The notes beneath the pieces were generated by a model. That model was not told the DNA's origin. It did no database searches and worked only from the letters and a program-made list of their open reading frames with translations. Positions 10,540-18,692 of a stretch of DNA of 64,000 nucleotides are shown here, in pieces (positions within the stretch are counted from its first letter, which is position 1; each line of letters starts with the position of its first letter). The position numbers and the translations under genes are program-made. Source of the DNA: Pseudomonas azotoformans. Its GTDB lineage: Bacteria; Pseudomonadota; Gammaproteobacteria; Pseudomonadales; Pseudomonadaceae. Where the stretch lies: NCBI RefSeq assembly GCF_900103345.1, contig NZ_LT629702.1, positions 6,549,501-6,613,500 of the forward strand. Direction: 5' to 3'.

Positions 10540-10836
10540 ATGACGAAGTCGGAGTTGATCGAACGAATTGTCACCCATCAAGGGCTGCTCTCGTCCAAGG
10601 ATGTGGAGCTGGCTATCAAGACCATGCTTGAGCAAATGTCCCAATGCCTGGCCACCGGGGATCGGATCGAGATTCGTGGGTTTGGCAGTTTCTCGCTGCA
10701 CTATCGCGCGCCACGGGTTGGCCGGAATCCCAAGACAGGGCAGTCGGTTAGCCTGGATGGGAAATTCGTACCTCACTTCAAACCTGGCAAGGAGCTGCGT
10801 GATCGAGTGAATGAAGACGAAGAAGAGGGTGTCTGA
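10540..10836 (+). CDS. ihfB: Integration host factor subunit beta
   Basis: DNA-bending nucleoid protein that pairs with IhfA. The 98 residues show the HU/IHF fold: [28 protein letters not shown] and the DNA-intercalating arm [12 protein letters not shown] with the conserved proline. The C-terminus is acidic (NEDEEEGV). GGGAAAAA precedes the ATG. rpsA-ihfB is a conserved pair in gamma-proteobacteria; in pseudomonads ihfB (himD) marks one border of the O-antigen locus. Confidence 0.96.
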   Translation: MTKSELIERIVTHQGLLSSKDVELAIKTMLEQMSQCLATGDRIEIRGFGSFSLHYRAPRVGRNPKTGQSVSLDGKFVPHFKPGKELRDRVNEDEEEGV

Positions 10837-10871
10837 GTGCTTCTTGGGTTTAGGTAGAGGGAAGTAAAGTC

Positions 10872-11114
10872 ATGTTGAAGGTTAAGCGTGTTTTACTACT
10901 ATTGATGGTTATTGTCATCGTTCTGGCTGTTTTGGCCTTTGTGCTGGAAAATCAGCACGCTATTACTCTTTCGTTTTTGGGGCTGAGCACGGCTCAGTTA
11001 CCTGTGTCGATATTTGTGGTGCTGGCTCTGATCACAGGCATGCTGATAGGCCCAGTATTTACACTGCTGACCCGACGCCATGACCGTCGTAAGCAGGCGG
11101 CTGCTGGTCCATGA
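10872..11114 (+). CDS. LapA-domain (DUF1049) inner-membrane protein
   Basis: An 80-residue protein with two membrane segments (about 8-26 and 44-66): a basic N-terminus MLKVKRVLLLLM, the ENQHAITLSFLG stretch typical of the LapA/DUF1049 domain, then a Leu/Ile-rich helix and a basic tail TRRHDRRK. Members assist LPS assembly in E. coli (LapA with LapB) and often follow ihfB. No LapB-like TPR gene follows here. Confidence 0.8.
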   Translation: MLKVKRVLLLLMVIVIVLAVLAFVLENQHAITLSFLGLSTAQLPVSIFVVLALITGMLIGPVFTLLTRRHDRRKQAAAGP

Positions 11115-11639
11115 TCCATCTTACGACTTGCCTCGACTGCTCCAAGTATTGAGAGTTGGGAAGACCTAGTCGTGAGTCTTTGGTGAAAGGCTTCACGCCC
11201 ATGCCAAAACAGCTGATCACCTTGCATTCGGGTGTAGAGGCTTAGTTATTCTAGGGGCATCGTGTATCCCTCCCAGGTTTGTTCGGCGATCGAGGGATCG
11301 GTGGTTGCCTGACCAGCCTTGGCAGTGGATAAGCTGGCTTTGGGTTGCGATGAAGAAACCAAAATTAGCAGCCCCTCTCTTCCTTTAGCAGCAATATCCT
11401 TACGACATCTTCACGCAACGCACGCTTTGAGGTTCAGGAAGCGCTGCGCGATGCGTATGATGGCGCCTGCGAACAGCTTTCTGTTGCGGTCTGTTCGAAC
11501 AAATCACACCGCGTTTACCACAGCGCCAAGAAAATCGTCTTACTGCCGCCGAGTAGCCTCGGCAATTGGGTTTTGAAGAGGCCTGAACTTTCATGATCAC
11601 CTTGAAGATATCGTTCAAGATTTCCAGTTGTTCTTTTCA
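11115..11639 (+). other. 525-bp AT-richer stretch without an intact gene; possible remnant frame
   Basis: No intact gene was recognised. One frame, 11369-11596, is open for 75 codons and ends in TGA; from about 11405 it reads protein-like (NARFEVQEALRDAYDGACEQ, then VYHSAKKIVLLPPSS), but it has no ATG or GTG start and matched no family I know. ihfB-side O-antigen genes such as wzz sit at this place in other pseudomonads, so decay of a former gene is a reasonable guess. The promoter for the epimerase gene may also lie here. Confidence 0.4.
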
Positions 11640-12608
11640 ATGACTGCTGTAGGAAAAATTTTGCTTACGGGCGCAACGGGGTTCGTCGGGGCTGCCCTAT
11701 TGACGCAGTTATTGAAGCGTACAGAGAGTTCGGTCGTTGTTGCATGCCGAACTGATATTCCTGCACTTGATGTTCAATGCCGAGTACACAACCTCGGTAG
11801 TTTTGATGCTGAAACCTCGTGGGATGATGCGCTGGTCGATATCGACTGTGTCGTTCATGTGGCGGGGCGTGCCCATGTATTTGAAAAGGAAGCCAACGCG
11901 CTCGAGCTTTTCAGACAGGCGAACACTCATGCCACTCTCAATCTCGCTAGGCAGTCGGCTGCATCAGGTGTAAAGCGCTTTGTTTTCATCAGTTCGATTG
12001 GTGTGAATGGTGCGTTTACAACGGACACGCCTTTCTCCGAAAACTCAGTGCCTTCCCCCTGCACGGATTACGCCATTTCAAAGTTCGAGGCCGAAATCGG
12101 GCTGATGGAAATTGCGCGCACCACGCAAATGGAGGTTGTAATTATTCGGCCGCCTCTGGTCTACGCAGCCCATGCGCCTGGAAACTTCTGGCGCTTATTG
12201 AAACTCGTCGCAACGGGGGTTCCCCTGCCATTTGGTCTCGTTAGAAACAGTCGCAGCCTGATAGCGTTGGAAAACCTGGTTGATCTGATCATGGTCTGCA
12301 CATACCACCCCGCAGCTGCCAATCAGGTTTTCCTGGCATCGGATGGTGAGGATCTTTCCACGGGGCAGTTGATAACCTGTTTAGCGCAAGGCATGGGCCG
12401 AGGCGGGATGCTGCTCCCTGTCCCTGTGACGTTGTTACGAGTCCTTGCGACGCTCGTCCGCAAGCAAGGTATTTTTACCCAGCTATGTGGTTCTTTGCAG
12501 ATTGATTCTTCCAAGGCTGTCAAGGTACTGGGGTGGACGCGGCCGCTTTCGGCGAGAGCTGCATTGGCATCCGCGGGGAAAGAATTCATTGGGCGTACGG
12601 TTGTTTAG
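11640..12608 (+). CDS. NAD-dependent epimerase/dehydratase (SDR, WbpV/Gne-like)
   Basis: Extended short-chain dehydrogenase of 322 residues. The Rossmann motif ILLTGATGFVGAALL is near residues 8-22, a VHVAGRAH segment follows, then the catalytic Ser in FVFISSIGVNG and Tyr/Lys in DYAISKFEAE. Relatives act on UDP-sugars (4-epimerases or reductases) in O-antigen synthesis. ATG at 11640 was chosen over TTG at 11628 because homology begins at AVGKILLTG. It is followed after 22 bases by the WbpL-like gene, so an operon is likely. GC is lower than in the flanking housekeeping genes, as usual for O-antigen loci. The exact substrate cannot be read from the sequence. Confidence 0.85.
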   Translation: MTAVGKILLTGATGFVGAALLTQLLKRTESSVVVACRTDIPALDVQCRVHNLGSFDAETSWDDALVDIDCVVHVAGRAHVFEKEANALELFRQANTHATLNLARQSAASGVKRFVFISSIGVNGAFTTDTPFSENSVPSPCTDYAISKFEAEIGLMEIARTTQMEVVIIRPPLVYAAHAPGNFWRLLKLVATGVPLPFGLVRNSRSLIALENLVDLIMVCTYHPAAANQVFLASDGEDLSTGQLITCLAQGMGRGGMLLPVPVTLLRVLATLVRKQGIFTQLCGSLQIDSSKAVKVLGWTRPLSARAALASAGKEFIGRTVV

Positions 12609-12630
12609 TAAAGCGTTTGGAGCTTGATAG

Positions 12631-13656
12631 ATGGTTTGGATGTTTTTGATTTTAGGGGGTGGCATTTCCTTGCTGCTGACAGCTGCATTACGACGTTACG
12701 CGCTAGCCAGCAGCTTGATAGATGTCCCCAACGCCCGGAGTTCGCATACTGTCCCAACTCCCCGAGGGGGGGGCGTGGCCATTGTGTTGAGTTTTTTGCT
12801 TTTGTTGCCCGTATTGCCTGCTTTATCGCTTCTGTCCTGGACATTCACGTGGGCGCTGATCGGTGCCGGGGCTGGTATTGCTGTATTGGGGTTCCTTGAT
12901 GATCATGGTCACGTCCCTGCGCGATGGAGACTATTGGGGCATTTTGGTGCGTCGGTGTGGGCACTCTTGTGGTTGGGGGGCTTGCCACCTATTACCGTGT
13001 TGGGCAAGACCTTCGACTTGGGCTATCTGGGGTATTTTCTTGCCGCCGTTTATTTGGTCTGGCTGCTCAACCTCTACAATTTTATGGATGGCATCGACGG
13101 TTTGGCTAGCCTTGAGGCAATCAGTGTGTGTCTGGGTGCATCGTTGATTTATGTATTGGCAGGCTACAGTTCACTTGCCTGGGCCCCGTTGTTACTTGCA
13201 TGTGCAGTTGCAGGTTTCTTGTATTGGAACTTTCCCCCTGCGAAGATTTTCATGGGCGATGCCGGCAGTGGCTTTTTAGGTATTTCTCTTGGGGTACTTT
13301 CACTGCAGGCAGGCTGGTTGGCGCCCTCACTACTGTGGGTATGGATCATTTTGCTGGGCGTTTTCGTGGTCGATGCAACCTTCACTTTGATTCGACGATT
13401 GATTCGAGGCGAAAAAGTGTATGAAGCTCATCGGAGTCACGCCTATCAATACGCATCAAGAAAAGCAGGACGGCATCTGCCGGTGACATTGACCGTAGGC
13501 GTTCTGAATGTTTGCTGGCTGCTCCCTGTTGCCCTGTGTGTTGTCATTCTAGGGGTGGATGGTTTTTGGGGGGTATTAATTGCCTACACTCCGCTGGTCG
13601 TATTAGCTTGGAAGTTTCATGCAGGGGCGGTTGAAGAGCCTCTCAGTCGACAGTGA
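12631..13656 (+). CDS. wbpL: Undecaprenyl-phosphate glycosyltransferase, WbpL/WecA family
   Basis: Integral membrane enzyme that starts O-antigen synthesis by moving a sugar phosphate (GlcNAc- or QuiNAc/FucNAc-type) onto undecaprenyl phosphate. The 341 residues have about ten hydrophobic helices. Family 4 motifs: SHTVPTPRGGGVA near 36, the Mg-binding LGFLDD near 88, NLYNFMDGIDGLA near 148, FPPAKIFMGDAGSGFLG near 204 and the HR-loop EAHRSHAYQ near 266. ATG at 12631 is preceded by GGAG at a suitable distance. The neighbouring epimerase and WbpM fit the same pathway. Confidence 0.9.
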   Translation: MVWMFLILGGGISLLLTAALRRYALASSLIDVPNARSSHTVPTPRGGGVAIVLSFLLLLPVLPALSLLSWTFTWALIGAGAGIAVLGFLDDHGHVPARWRLLGHFGASVWALLWLGGLPPITVLGKTFDLGYLGYFLAAVYLVWLLNLYNFMDGIDGLASLEAISVCLGASLIYVLAGYSSLAWAPLLLACAVAGFLYWNFPPAKIFMGDAGSGFLGISLGVLSLQAGWLAPSLLWVWIILLGVFVVDATFTLIRRLIRGEKVYEAHRSHAYQYASRKAGRHLPVTLTVGVLNVCWLLPVALCVVILGVDGFWGVLIAYTPLVVLAWKFHAGAVEEPLSRQ

Positions 13657-13728
13657 TTTTCAGAATGCTAAAGCGTTTGGACATCGGTGGTTGCTCGGTC
13701 ATGAAGCAGCTCACCTTCGGAGGTTGAT

Positions 13729-15723
13729 ATGGAGATGTTGCGAACCTATTTGTTGAGTTTGCCGCGTCGATACAAACGATCCATTCAAGTGGTGACTGAT
13801 GTCATTCTTGTATGGTTAGCGCTGTGGATGGCGTTTGTCGTGCGCTTGGGCATCGACGAGATGATCAACCCCGTCTTGATGCATGTGGGATTGTTTTTGG
13901 CTGCACCGATTGTAGCTATCCCACTGTTTATTCATTTTGGAATGTACCGTGCGGTCATGCGCTACTTTGGCAACGACGCGTTGATTGCAATTATAAAAGC
14001 CGTCAGTCTTGCATCACTGATGCTCGCCGTTGTCATGTTTTGGTATAGCAACCCCCAGAACGTCGTACCTCGTTCCATCATTTTCAACTACTGGTGGCTC
14101 AGTATGGTGATGATCGGAGGGTTGCGGTTAGCCATGCGCCAGTACTTCCTGGGCGACTGGTTCACTACCGCACAACACATGCCTTTCACCAATCGAGAAA
14201 ATGGTCTGCCCAAAGTTGCCATTTATGGGGCAGGTTCCGCCGGCAACCAATTAGTGGCAGCTCTGCGTATGGGCAGAGCGATGCGGCCGGTGGCTTTTAT
14301 CGATGACGATATCAGTATTTCCGATCGGGTTATTTCCGGTTTGCAGGTTTATAAACCCAAGCACATCCAACGCATGATCGATGAGACGGGGGCCGAGGAA
14401 ATTCTCCTGGCCATTCCTTCTTCGAACCGTGGCCGCCGTCGTGAGATTCTTGGCTTTCTCGAGGGGTTTCCGCTTCATGTAAGAAGTGTTCCTGGTTTTA
14501 TGGACCTGGCCAGTGGTCGAGTGAAGGTCGATGATATTCAGGAAGTCGATATTGCTGATCTGCTGGGCCGCGATGCGGTCCCTGCTCAAGGTGAGCTGCT
14601 TGAGCGCTGCATCACGGGGCTGAACGTTTTGGTTACGGGGGCAGGAGGTTCCATCGGTTCGGAACTGTGTCGGCAAATTTTGTCTCTTCGCCCAACGACC
14701 CTGCTGTTGTTCGAACACAGTGAGTTCAATCTCTACAGCATTCTCTCGGAACTGGAGCAGCGTATTGTTCATGAGTCGTTGCCGGTGAAGCTTCTGCCGA
14801 TTTTGGGAACGGTACGCGATCAGTCCAAACTATTCGATATTATGAAGAGCTGGCGAGTAGATACGATCTATCACGCCGCGGCCTATAAGCATGTGCCGAT
14901 GGTGGAGCACAATATTGCAGAAGGTGTCATCAACAATGTGATTGGAACACTGAATACAGCGCAGGCGGCGCTGCAGTCGGGAGCCGCCAATTTTGTGTTG
15001 ATCTCTACAGATAAGGCGGTCCGCCCAACTAACATAATGGGCAGTACCAAGCGGTTGGCGGAGTTGACCCTTCAAGCATTGAGTCGAGAGTTGGCGCCTG
15101 CGCTATTTGGAGATAGTTCCAATGTCTCACGCGTCAATAAAACTCGCTTCACGATGGTTCGGTTTGGCAATGTACTGGGGTCCTCCGGTTCCGTTATTCC
15201 TTTGTTCCATAAACAGATCAAGTCCGGCGGACCACTAACAGTCACTCATCCGAAAATCACGCGCTATTTCATGACGATACCGGAGGCTGCTCAGTTGGTC
15301 ATCCAGGCGGGTTCCATGGGGCAGGGGGGGGATGTGTTCGTGCTCGATATGGGGGAGCCGGTCAAAATAATCGAGCTCGCTGAGAAGATGATTCATCTCT
15401 CCGGGTTGAGTGTTCGTTCAGATAAGAATCCCCATGGCGACATCGCCATAGAATTTACCGGTTTGCGTCCTGGTGAAAAGCTTTACGAGGAGTTGCTGAT
15501 CGGTGATAACGTCGTGGCTACTCAGCATCCGATGATCATGAGTGCCAATGAGGATTACCTGTCGTGGGACGTACTCAAAGGGAAGCTGACCGAGTTGCTT
15601 GGTGCCGTGGAGCGGGACGACTACACCCGCGTTCGCCAACTTTTGCGCGACACAGTCAGTGGTTACGCACCGGATGGCGAGATCGTTGACTGGATTCATC
15701 AGCAGCGCCGCCGAGAGCCCTGA
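13729..15723 (+). CDS. wbpM: UDP-GlcNAc C4/C6 dehydratase, WbpM/CapD family
   Basis: Membrane-anchored nucleotide-sugar dehydratase of 664 residues. The N-terminus holds about four membrane helices (about 15-130), then a first Rossmann-like CoA-binding segment (VAIYGAGSAGNQLVAAL near 164), and from about residue 300 the catalytic SDR domain (VLVTGAGGSIGSELCRQIL; STDKAVRPTNIMGSTKRLAE). WbpM makes the 4-keto-6-deoxy UDP-HexNAc intermediate for QuiNAc, FucNAc and related residues of B-band LPS in P. aeruginosa. CGGAGG precedes the ATG. It is the last gene of the locus and ends at a terminator. Confidence 0.93.
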   Translation: MEMLRTYLLSLPRRYKRSIQVVTDVILVWLALWMAFVVRLGIDEMINPVLMHVGLFLAAPIVAIPLFIHFGMYRAVMRYFGNDALIAIIKAVSLASLMLAVVMFWYSNPQNVVPRSIIFNYWWLSMVMIGGLRLAMRQYFLGDWFTTAQHMPFTNRENGLPKVAIYGAGSAGNQLVAALRMGRAMRPVAFIDDDISISDRVISGLQVYKPKHIQRMIDETGAEEILLAIPSSNRGRRREILGFLEGFPLHVRSVPGFMDLASGRVKVDDIQEVDIADLLGRDAVPAQGELLERCITGLNVLVTGAGGSIGSELCRQILSLRPTTLLLFEHSEFNLYSILSELEQRIVHESLPVKLLPILGTVRDQSKLFDIMKSWRVDTIYHAAAYKHVPMVEHNIAEGVINNVIGTLNTAQAALQSGAANFVLISTDKAVRPTNIMGSTKRLAELTLQALSRELAPALFGDSSNVSRVNKTRFTMVRFGNVLGSSGSVIPLFHKQIKSGGPLTVTHPKITRYFMTIPEAAQLVIQAGSMGQGGDVFVLDMGEPVKIIELAEKMIHLSGLSVRSDKNPHGDIAIEFTGLRPGEKLYEELLIGDNVVATQHPMIMSANEDYLSWDVLKGKLTELLGAVERDDYTRVRQLLRDTVSGYAPDGEIVDWIHQQRRREP

Positions 15724-15787
15724 TTCCGTCGAGTTCACACTCTGTAACTCACCCATTTTTGACTCCCTCCAAACATCACCTAAGTTA

Positions 15788-15817
15788 GAAAAGCAGCTTT
15801 GGAAACGCTGCTTTTTC
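15788..15817 (+). terminator. Rho-independent terminator after wbpM
   Basis: AAAAGCAGC (15789-15797) and GCTGCTTTT (15807-15815) form a 9-bp stem with loop TTTGGAAAC, followed by further Ts. Confidence 0.85.
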
Positions 15818-15843
15818 TCTTATCAATGTCATGGAGCGTCACA

Positions 15844-16176
15844 ATGCAAAACACCTATCTCACGTCCTTGATCTTCGCCTTCCTCGCCTCTCTCTCTGTA
15901 ACAACCACTGCTGCCCCCTCCCTCAAACCTGAAGCCCCCACCCCCATCACTGCCCAAATACCCAAGTCTGAGCAGTCCGCCAAGGTCAATCTGAACGCTG
16001 CCGACGCCGAGACCCTGCGTCGTGATCTCTTCGGCATCGGTGCGGCCAAAGCCAAGGCAATCGTTGCCTATCGTGAAAGCAATGGTCCATTCACCGCGGT
16101 GGATGAGTTGTTGGAAGTGAAGGGGATCGGCAAGGCACTGCTTGAGAAGAATCGCGATAGGCTTGTTATCAACTAA
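15844..16176 (+). CDS. ComEA-family helix-hairpin-helix protein
   Basis: A 110-residue exported DNA-binding protein. The signal peptide is about residues 1-24 (MQNTYLTSLIFAFLASLSV...AAP), followed by a Pro-rich linker and the ComEA HhH repeat domain KVNLNAADAETLRRDLFGIG...VDELLEVKGIGKALLEKNRD. Such periplasmic proteins bind DNA in natural transformation, and many pseudomonads carry one next to wbpM. ATG at 15844 follows GAG and begins the signal peptide; the upstream in-frame ATG at 15826 lies too close to the hairpin terminator. Confidence 0.88.
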   Translation: MQNTYLTSLIFAFLASLSVTTTAAPSLKPEAPTPITAQIPKSEQSAKVNLNAADAETLRRDLFGIGAAKAKAIVAYRESNGPFTAVDELLEVKGIGKALLEKNRDRLVIN

Positions 16177-16189
16177 GCCAATAAGGGGA

Positions 16190-16213
16190 GGCCGGTCATT
16201 GGCCGGCTTTTTC
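16190..16213 (+). terminator. Terminator between convergent comEA and tetR genes
   Basis: GCCGG (16191-16195), a 7-base loop, CCGGC (16203-16207), then TTTTT. It overlaps the 3' end of the convergent TetR gene. Confidence 0.65.
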
Positions 16214-16774
16214 ATTTTCTGAAACCTGGGTTTTCAAGCTTTCCCGCACCACACCCATGATGCGCATCGCCATTTCCGGGTCTTGGACACTTCGGGCCAG
16301 CACCAGGGCACCCACCAGTGTCGACATCATCACCAGGCTTTGTGCATCACTTTGTCCATTCCCCAGCGCTGTTTTAATCTGCTGAAGCCTTGCACCGAGC
16401 ACAGCGTCTGTAGTCGCGCTGTGTTGGCCTCTCAGCCCCAACTCGGAAGACATGGTCGGCAGCGGGCAACCTTCGGCCGGCGATGTGAGGTGCCATTCCG
16501 ACAGGTAACTGTCAATGAAGGCTTCCAATGGTCGTTGCTGGCTGAACAGCATTTCACAATGTGCATCCAGATCGACCGCTGCAGCCTGCAGCGCCTTTTC
16601 GACCAACTCGCTCTTGGACTTGAAGTGTGCATAAAACCCTCCGTGGGTCAGGTCCAAGGCCTTCATCAACGGCTGCAACCCAGTGGCGTCGATACCGTCG
16701 CGGCGAAAGCGCACAGACGCTTCCTTGATGATGCGTTGGTGGGTCTTGGCTTTGTGGTCGGATGAGTAACGCAT
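16196..16774 (-). CDS. TetR/AcrR-family transcriptional regulator
   Basis: A 192-residue regulator. The N-terminal HTH spans about residues 8-56: RIIKEASVRFRRDGIDATGL, then LTHGGFYAHFKSKSELVEKAL. The C-terminal half is a ligand-binding domain of the TetR_C type with a cysteine in EGCPLPTM. The stop lies inside the comEA terminator hairpin. Its target is not obvious: the gene upstream on the other strand is a GntR regulator 121 bases away, and no efflux or reductase gene is adjacent. Confidence 0.85.
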   Translation of the reverse strand: MRYSSDHKAKTHQRIIKEASVRFRRDGIDATGLQPLMKALDLTHGGFYAHFKSKSELVEKALQAAAVDLDAHCEMLFSQQRPLEAFIDSYLSEWHLTSPAEGCPLPTMSSELGLRGQHSATTDAVLGARLQQIKTALGNGQSDAQSLVMMSTLVGALVLARSVQDPEMAMRIMGVVRESLKTQVSENEKAGQ

Positions 16775-16868
16775 AGGTGGGCCTCAGTGACAGGCTGGCA
16801 TTTTAACCAACTTGAATCTTTTTACACGCTGACACGTTGGCATGAAAAGTGATTACCTACTCATTGAG

Positions 16869-16883
16869 GATTGTTCAACAATC
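16869..16883 (+). promoter_or_regulatory. Palindromic candidate operator upstream of the GntR gene
   Basis: GATTGTTCAACAATC is a perfect inverted repeat with 7-base arms and one central base, 12 bases before the ATG at 16896. FCD-type GntR proteins commonly bind TTGT-ACAA palindromes, so autoregulation of the following gene is a reasonable inference. Confidence 0.5.
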
Positions 16884-16895
16884 ATGAAGGTAGCC

Positions 16896-17540
16896 ATGAC
16901 ACTCAGTTTGTCTCTCGCCGACCAGATTGCCCTGGAGCTTCGCGCTGACATCATCGGCGGGCGATTGCTGCCAGGAATGCCTTTGGTCGAAGTGGAACTG
17001 GTCAAAGCCTACAACGCATCGCGCAACACGATCCGTGAAGCGTTGCACCGCCTTGGGCAAGAAGGGTTGACCCGTTATGTGCGCAACAAGGGGGTGATGG
17101 TCCGGCGGTTGGCGCGAGAGGAGGTGCGTGATTTGTTTGTCGTGCGCCGCACTCTGGAGTTGCAGGCCATCGCCCAGAGCGGTCCCCTGACGGAGGATCA
17201 ATCCGAACGCATGCAGAACGCCATCGACGCCACCACCCTGGCCCGCGAGCGTGAAGACTGGCGTGCGGTCGCCACCCATAGCCTGGTGTTTCACCAACAC
17301 ATTGTCGGGTTGATGCGCAGCCCGTTGTTCGATGAGTTTTTTGCCCAAGTGATCGCCCAACTGCGCTTGGTGTTTTGCGCTGCGCCTGACGAGCAGCGCT
17401 TCCAGTCACCGTGGCTGGAGCGTGATCGTGAGATCTACACATTATTGGTCCAGCAGGATAAATCGGCGGCGGGAGAGGCGATGAGCCTGTACCTGGAGGA
17501 TTCGGAACGCCTGTCCCTGGCCTTGTTTAATCATCCCTGA
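16896..17540 (+). CDS. GntR-family regulator, FCD (FadR) subfamily
   Basis: A 214-residue regulator with an N-terminal winged helix (about 8-75: LADQIALELRADIIGGRLLPG, SRNTIREALHRLGQEGLTRY) and a C-terminal all-helical FCD domain (about 85-210, LFVVRRTLELQAIA, with metal-site histidine candidates HSLVFHQHIVG). ATG at 16896 has AAGG six bases upstream. In-frame ATGs at 16842 and 16884 lie before or within the palindrome and are less likely. It precedes the DUF1989 gene by 15 bases, so it probably controls that gene and itself. Confidence 0.87.
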   Translation: MTLSLSLADQIALELRADIIGGRLLPGMPLVEVELVKAYNASRNTIREALHRLGQEGLTRYVRNKGVMVRRLAREEVRDLFVVRRTLELQAIAQSGPLTEDQSERMQNAIDATTLAREREDWRAVATHSLVFHQHIVGLMRSPLFDEFFAQVIAQLRLVFCAAPDEQRFQSPWLERDREIYTLLVQQDKSAAGEAMSLYLEDSERLSLALFNHP

Positions 17541-17555
17541 TCGAGGATCTGCACC

Positions 17556-18404
17556 ATGTACAAAGACTATCCGGCCGCCTATCAGGTCAGTAAAGGTTCA
17601 GCGTTGCAGGTTGACACGGCGTTTTACGAGCGCATTCGTGACCGAAAAGACCGGCGCGCCCTGATCGAGCAGTTTGAGGTGCCGATTCGTACGGGTAGGG
17701 CGTGGAAGGTGCCAGCCGGGCATGTGTTCCGTGTGACCACGCCGGTCGGTCCGCAGGTGGGTGATTTCAACGTATGGAATGCCAATGACCCCCGTGAGCG
17801 CCTGTGGGCGGCGCGTACTCGCCAATTGCAGGGCGCCCATGTCAGTACCCATGACCGCTTGTGGTCGAATTTGCCATTCCTGCGGCCTTTGGTGACGATC
17901 ACTGACGACAGCCTTGCCAGCTACGGGATCGATGAGCACGGCGGGCGGCTGCATGATTTGCTTGGCACACGTTGTGATCCCTATGTTAATCGGATGCTCA
18001 CCGGTGAGGACTTCCATCACCATTGCCATTCCAACCTGACACGTGCGGTTTTGCCTCACGGCCTGACGGAATTCGACGTGCATGACGTGCTGAATATTTT
18101 CCAGTGCACCGGTCTTAATCACGACGACATGTACTTCATGAAGGCCTGCCCTGCGCAGAAAGGCGACTACCTGGAGTTCTTTGCCGAGATTGATTTGCTT
18201 TGCGCGCTGTCGACGTGCCCCGGTGGGGATTTGTCGCTGCCGATGTGGGGCCCGGAGGCGCAGGATCCGCTGACGGTGTGCCGTCCGCTGGGGGTTGAGA
18301 TCTACACGTTGGAGGATGAGCTGCTCAATGGCTGGCGCCAGCCGGAACGTGCTGCCTACAAGGGGCAGCACGGGTTGCATATTGCCAAGGCGGATTGGGA
18401 GTAA
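17556..18404 (+). CDS. DUF1989 / urea carboxylase-associated family protein
   Basis: A 282-residue cytoplasmic protein. The DUF1989 region (about 55-245) includes GRAWKVPAGHVFRVTTPVGPQVGDFNVWN (split here as GRAWKVPAGHVFRV and GPQVGDFNVWN), the His-rich GEDFHHHCHSN near 150, and the cysteines FQCTGLN and STCPGGDLSLP. Those residues form a Zn site in characterised DUF1989 folds; relatives often sit beside urea carboxylase or amine/amide catabolism genes. Here it follows a GntR gene and is convergent with DUF2897 and an ethanolamine permease, which suggests nitrogen compound metabolism. The reaction is unknown. Confidence 0.8.
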   Translation: MYKDYPAAYQVSKGSALQVDTAFYERIRDRKDRRALIEQFEVPIRTGRAWKVPAGHVFRVTTPVGPQVGDFNVWNANDPRERLWAARTRQLQGAHVSTHDRLWSNLPFLRPLVTITDDSLASYGIDEHGGRLHDLLGTRCDPYVNRMLTGEDFHHHCHSNLTRAVLPHGLTEFDVHDVLNIFQCTGLNHDDMYFMKACPAQKGDYLEFFAEIDLLCALSTCPGGDLSLPMWGPEAQDPLTVCRPLGVEIYTLEDELLNGWRQPERAAYKGQHGLHIAKADWE

Positions 18405-18412
18405 CCCAAGGC

Positions 18413-18580
18413 TCAGCGATCCTGCGCATCCTTGGCATCCGCCTGGGCGTTGCGCTCGGCCACGCGCTTGCGTTGTTCGTCGGTGAGTTCCACTTTGTTG
18501 GCGCTGTCACGCAGCATCATCAGCCCACCGACGATCGACCCGATCGCAACTACCATAATCAACCACGCATACCACGGCAT
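18413..18580 (-). CDS. DUF2897 small membrane protein
   Basis: A 55-residue protein, starting at the ATG read from 18580 and ending with TGA at 18413-18415. It opens with a single membrane segment (MPWYAWLIMVVAIGSIVGGL, residues 1-20) followed by a charged tail with KVELTDEQRKRVAERNAQ. This matches the short DUF2897 proteins of Pseudomonas in length and layout. AGGAGAGCC precedes the start on the minus strand. It ends 8 bases from the end of the convergent DUF1989 gene. Function unknown. Confidence 0.75.
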   Translation of the reverse strand: MPWYAWLIMVVAIGSIVGGLMMLRDSANKVELTDEQRKRVAERNAQADAKDAQDR

Positions 18581-18692
18581 AAGGCTCTCCTTGAGGCAGA
18601 TTGCCGTGGGAGAGTTTTCCCACGGTAATAACTGCTTTGAGTGACGGGCTTTCTTACTAGTTCAGTGTAGGCCCGTTCTGCCTCGTAGTAGA

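Noticed and set aside
11319..11576. An 85-codon plus-strand frame before the epimerase gene
   Set aside because: It is in a different frame from the protein-like stretch, has no plausible ribosome-binding site and a composition unlike a real gene.
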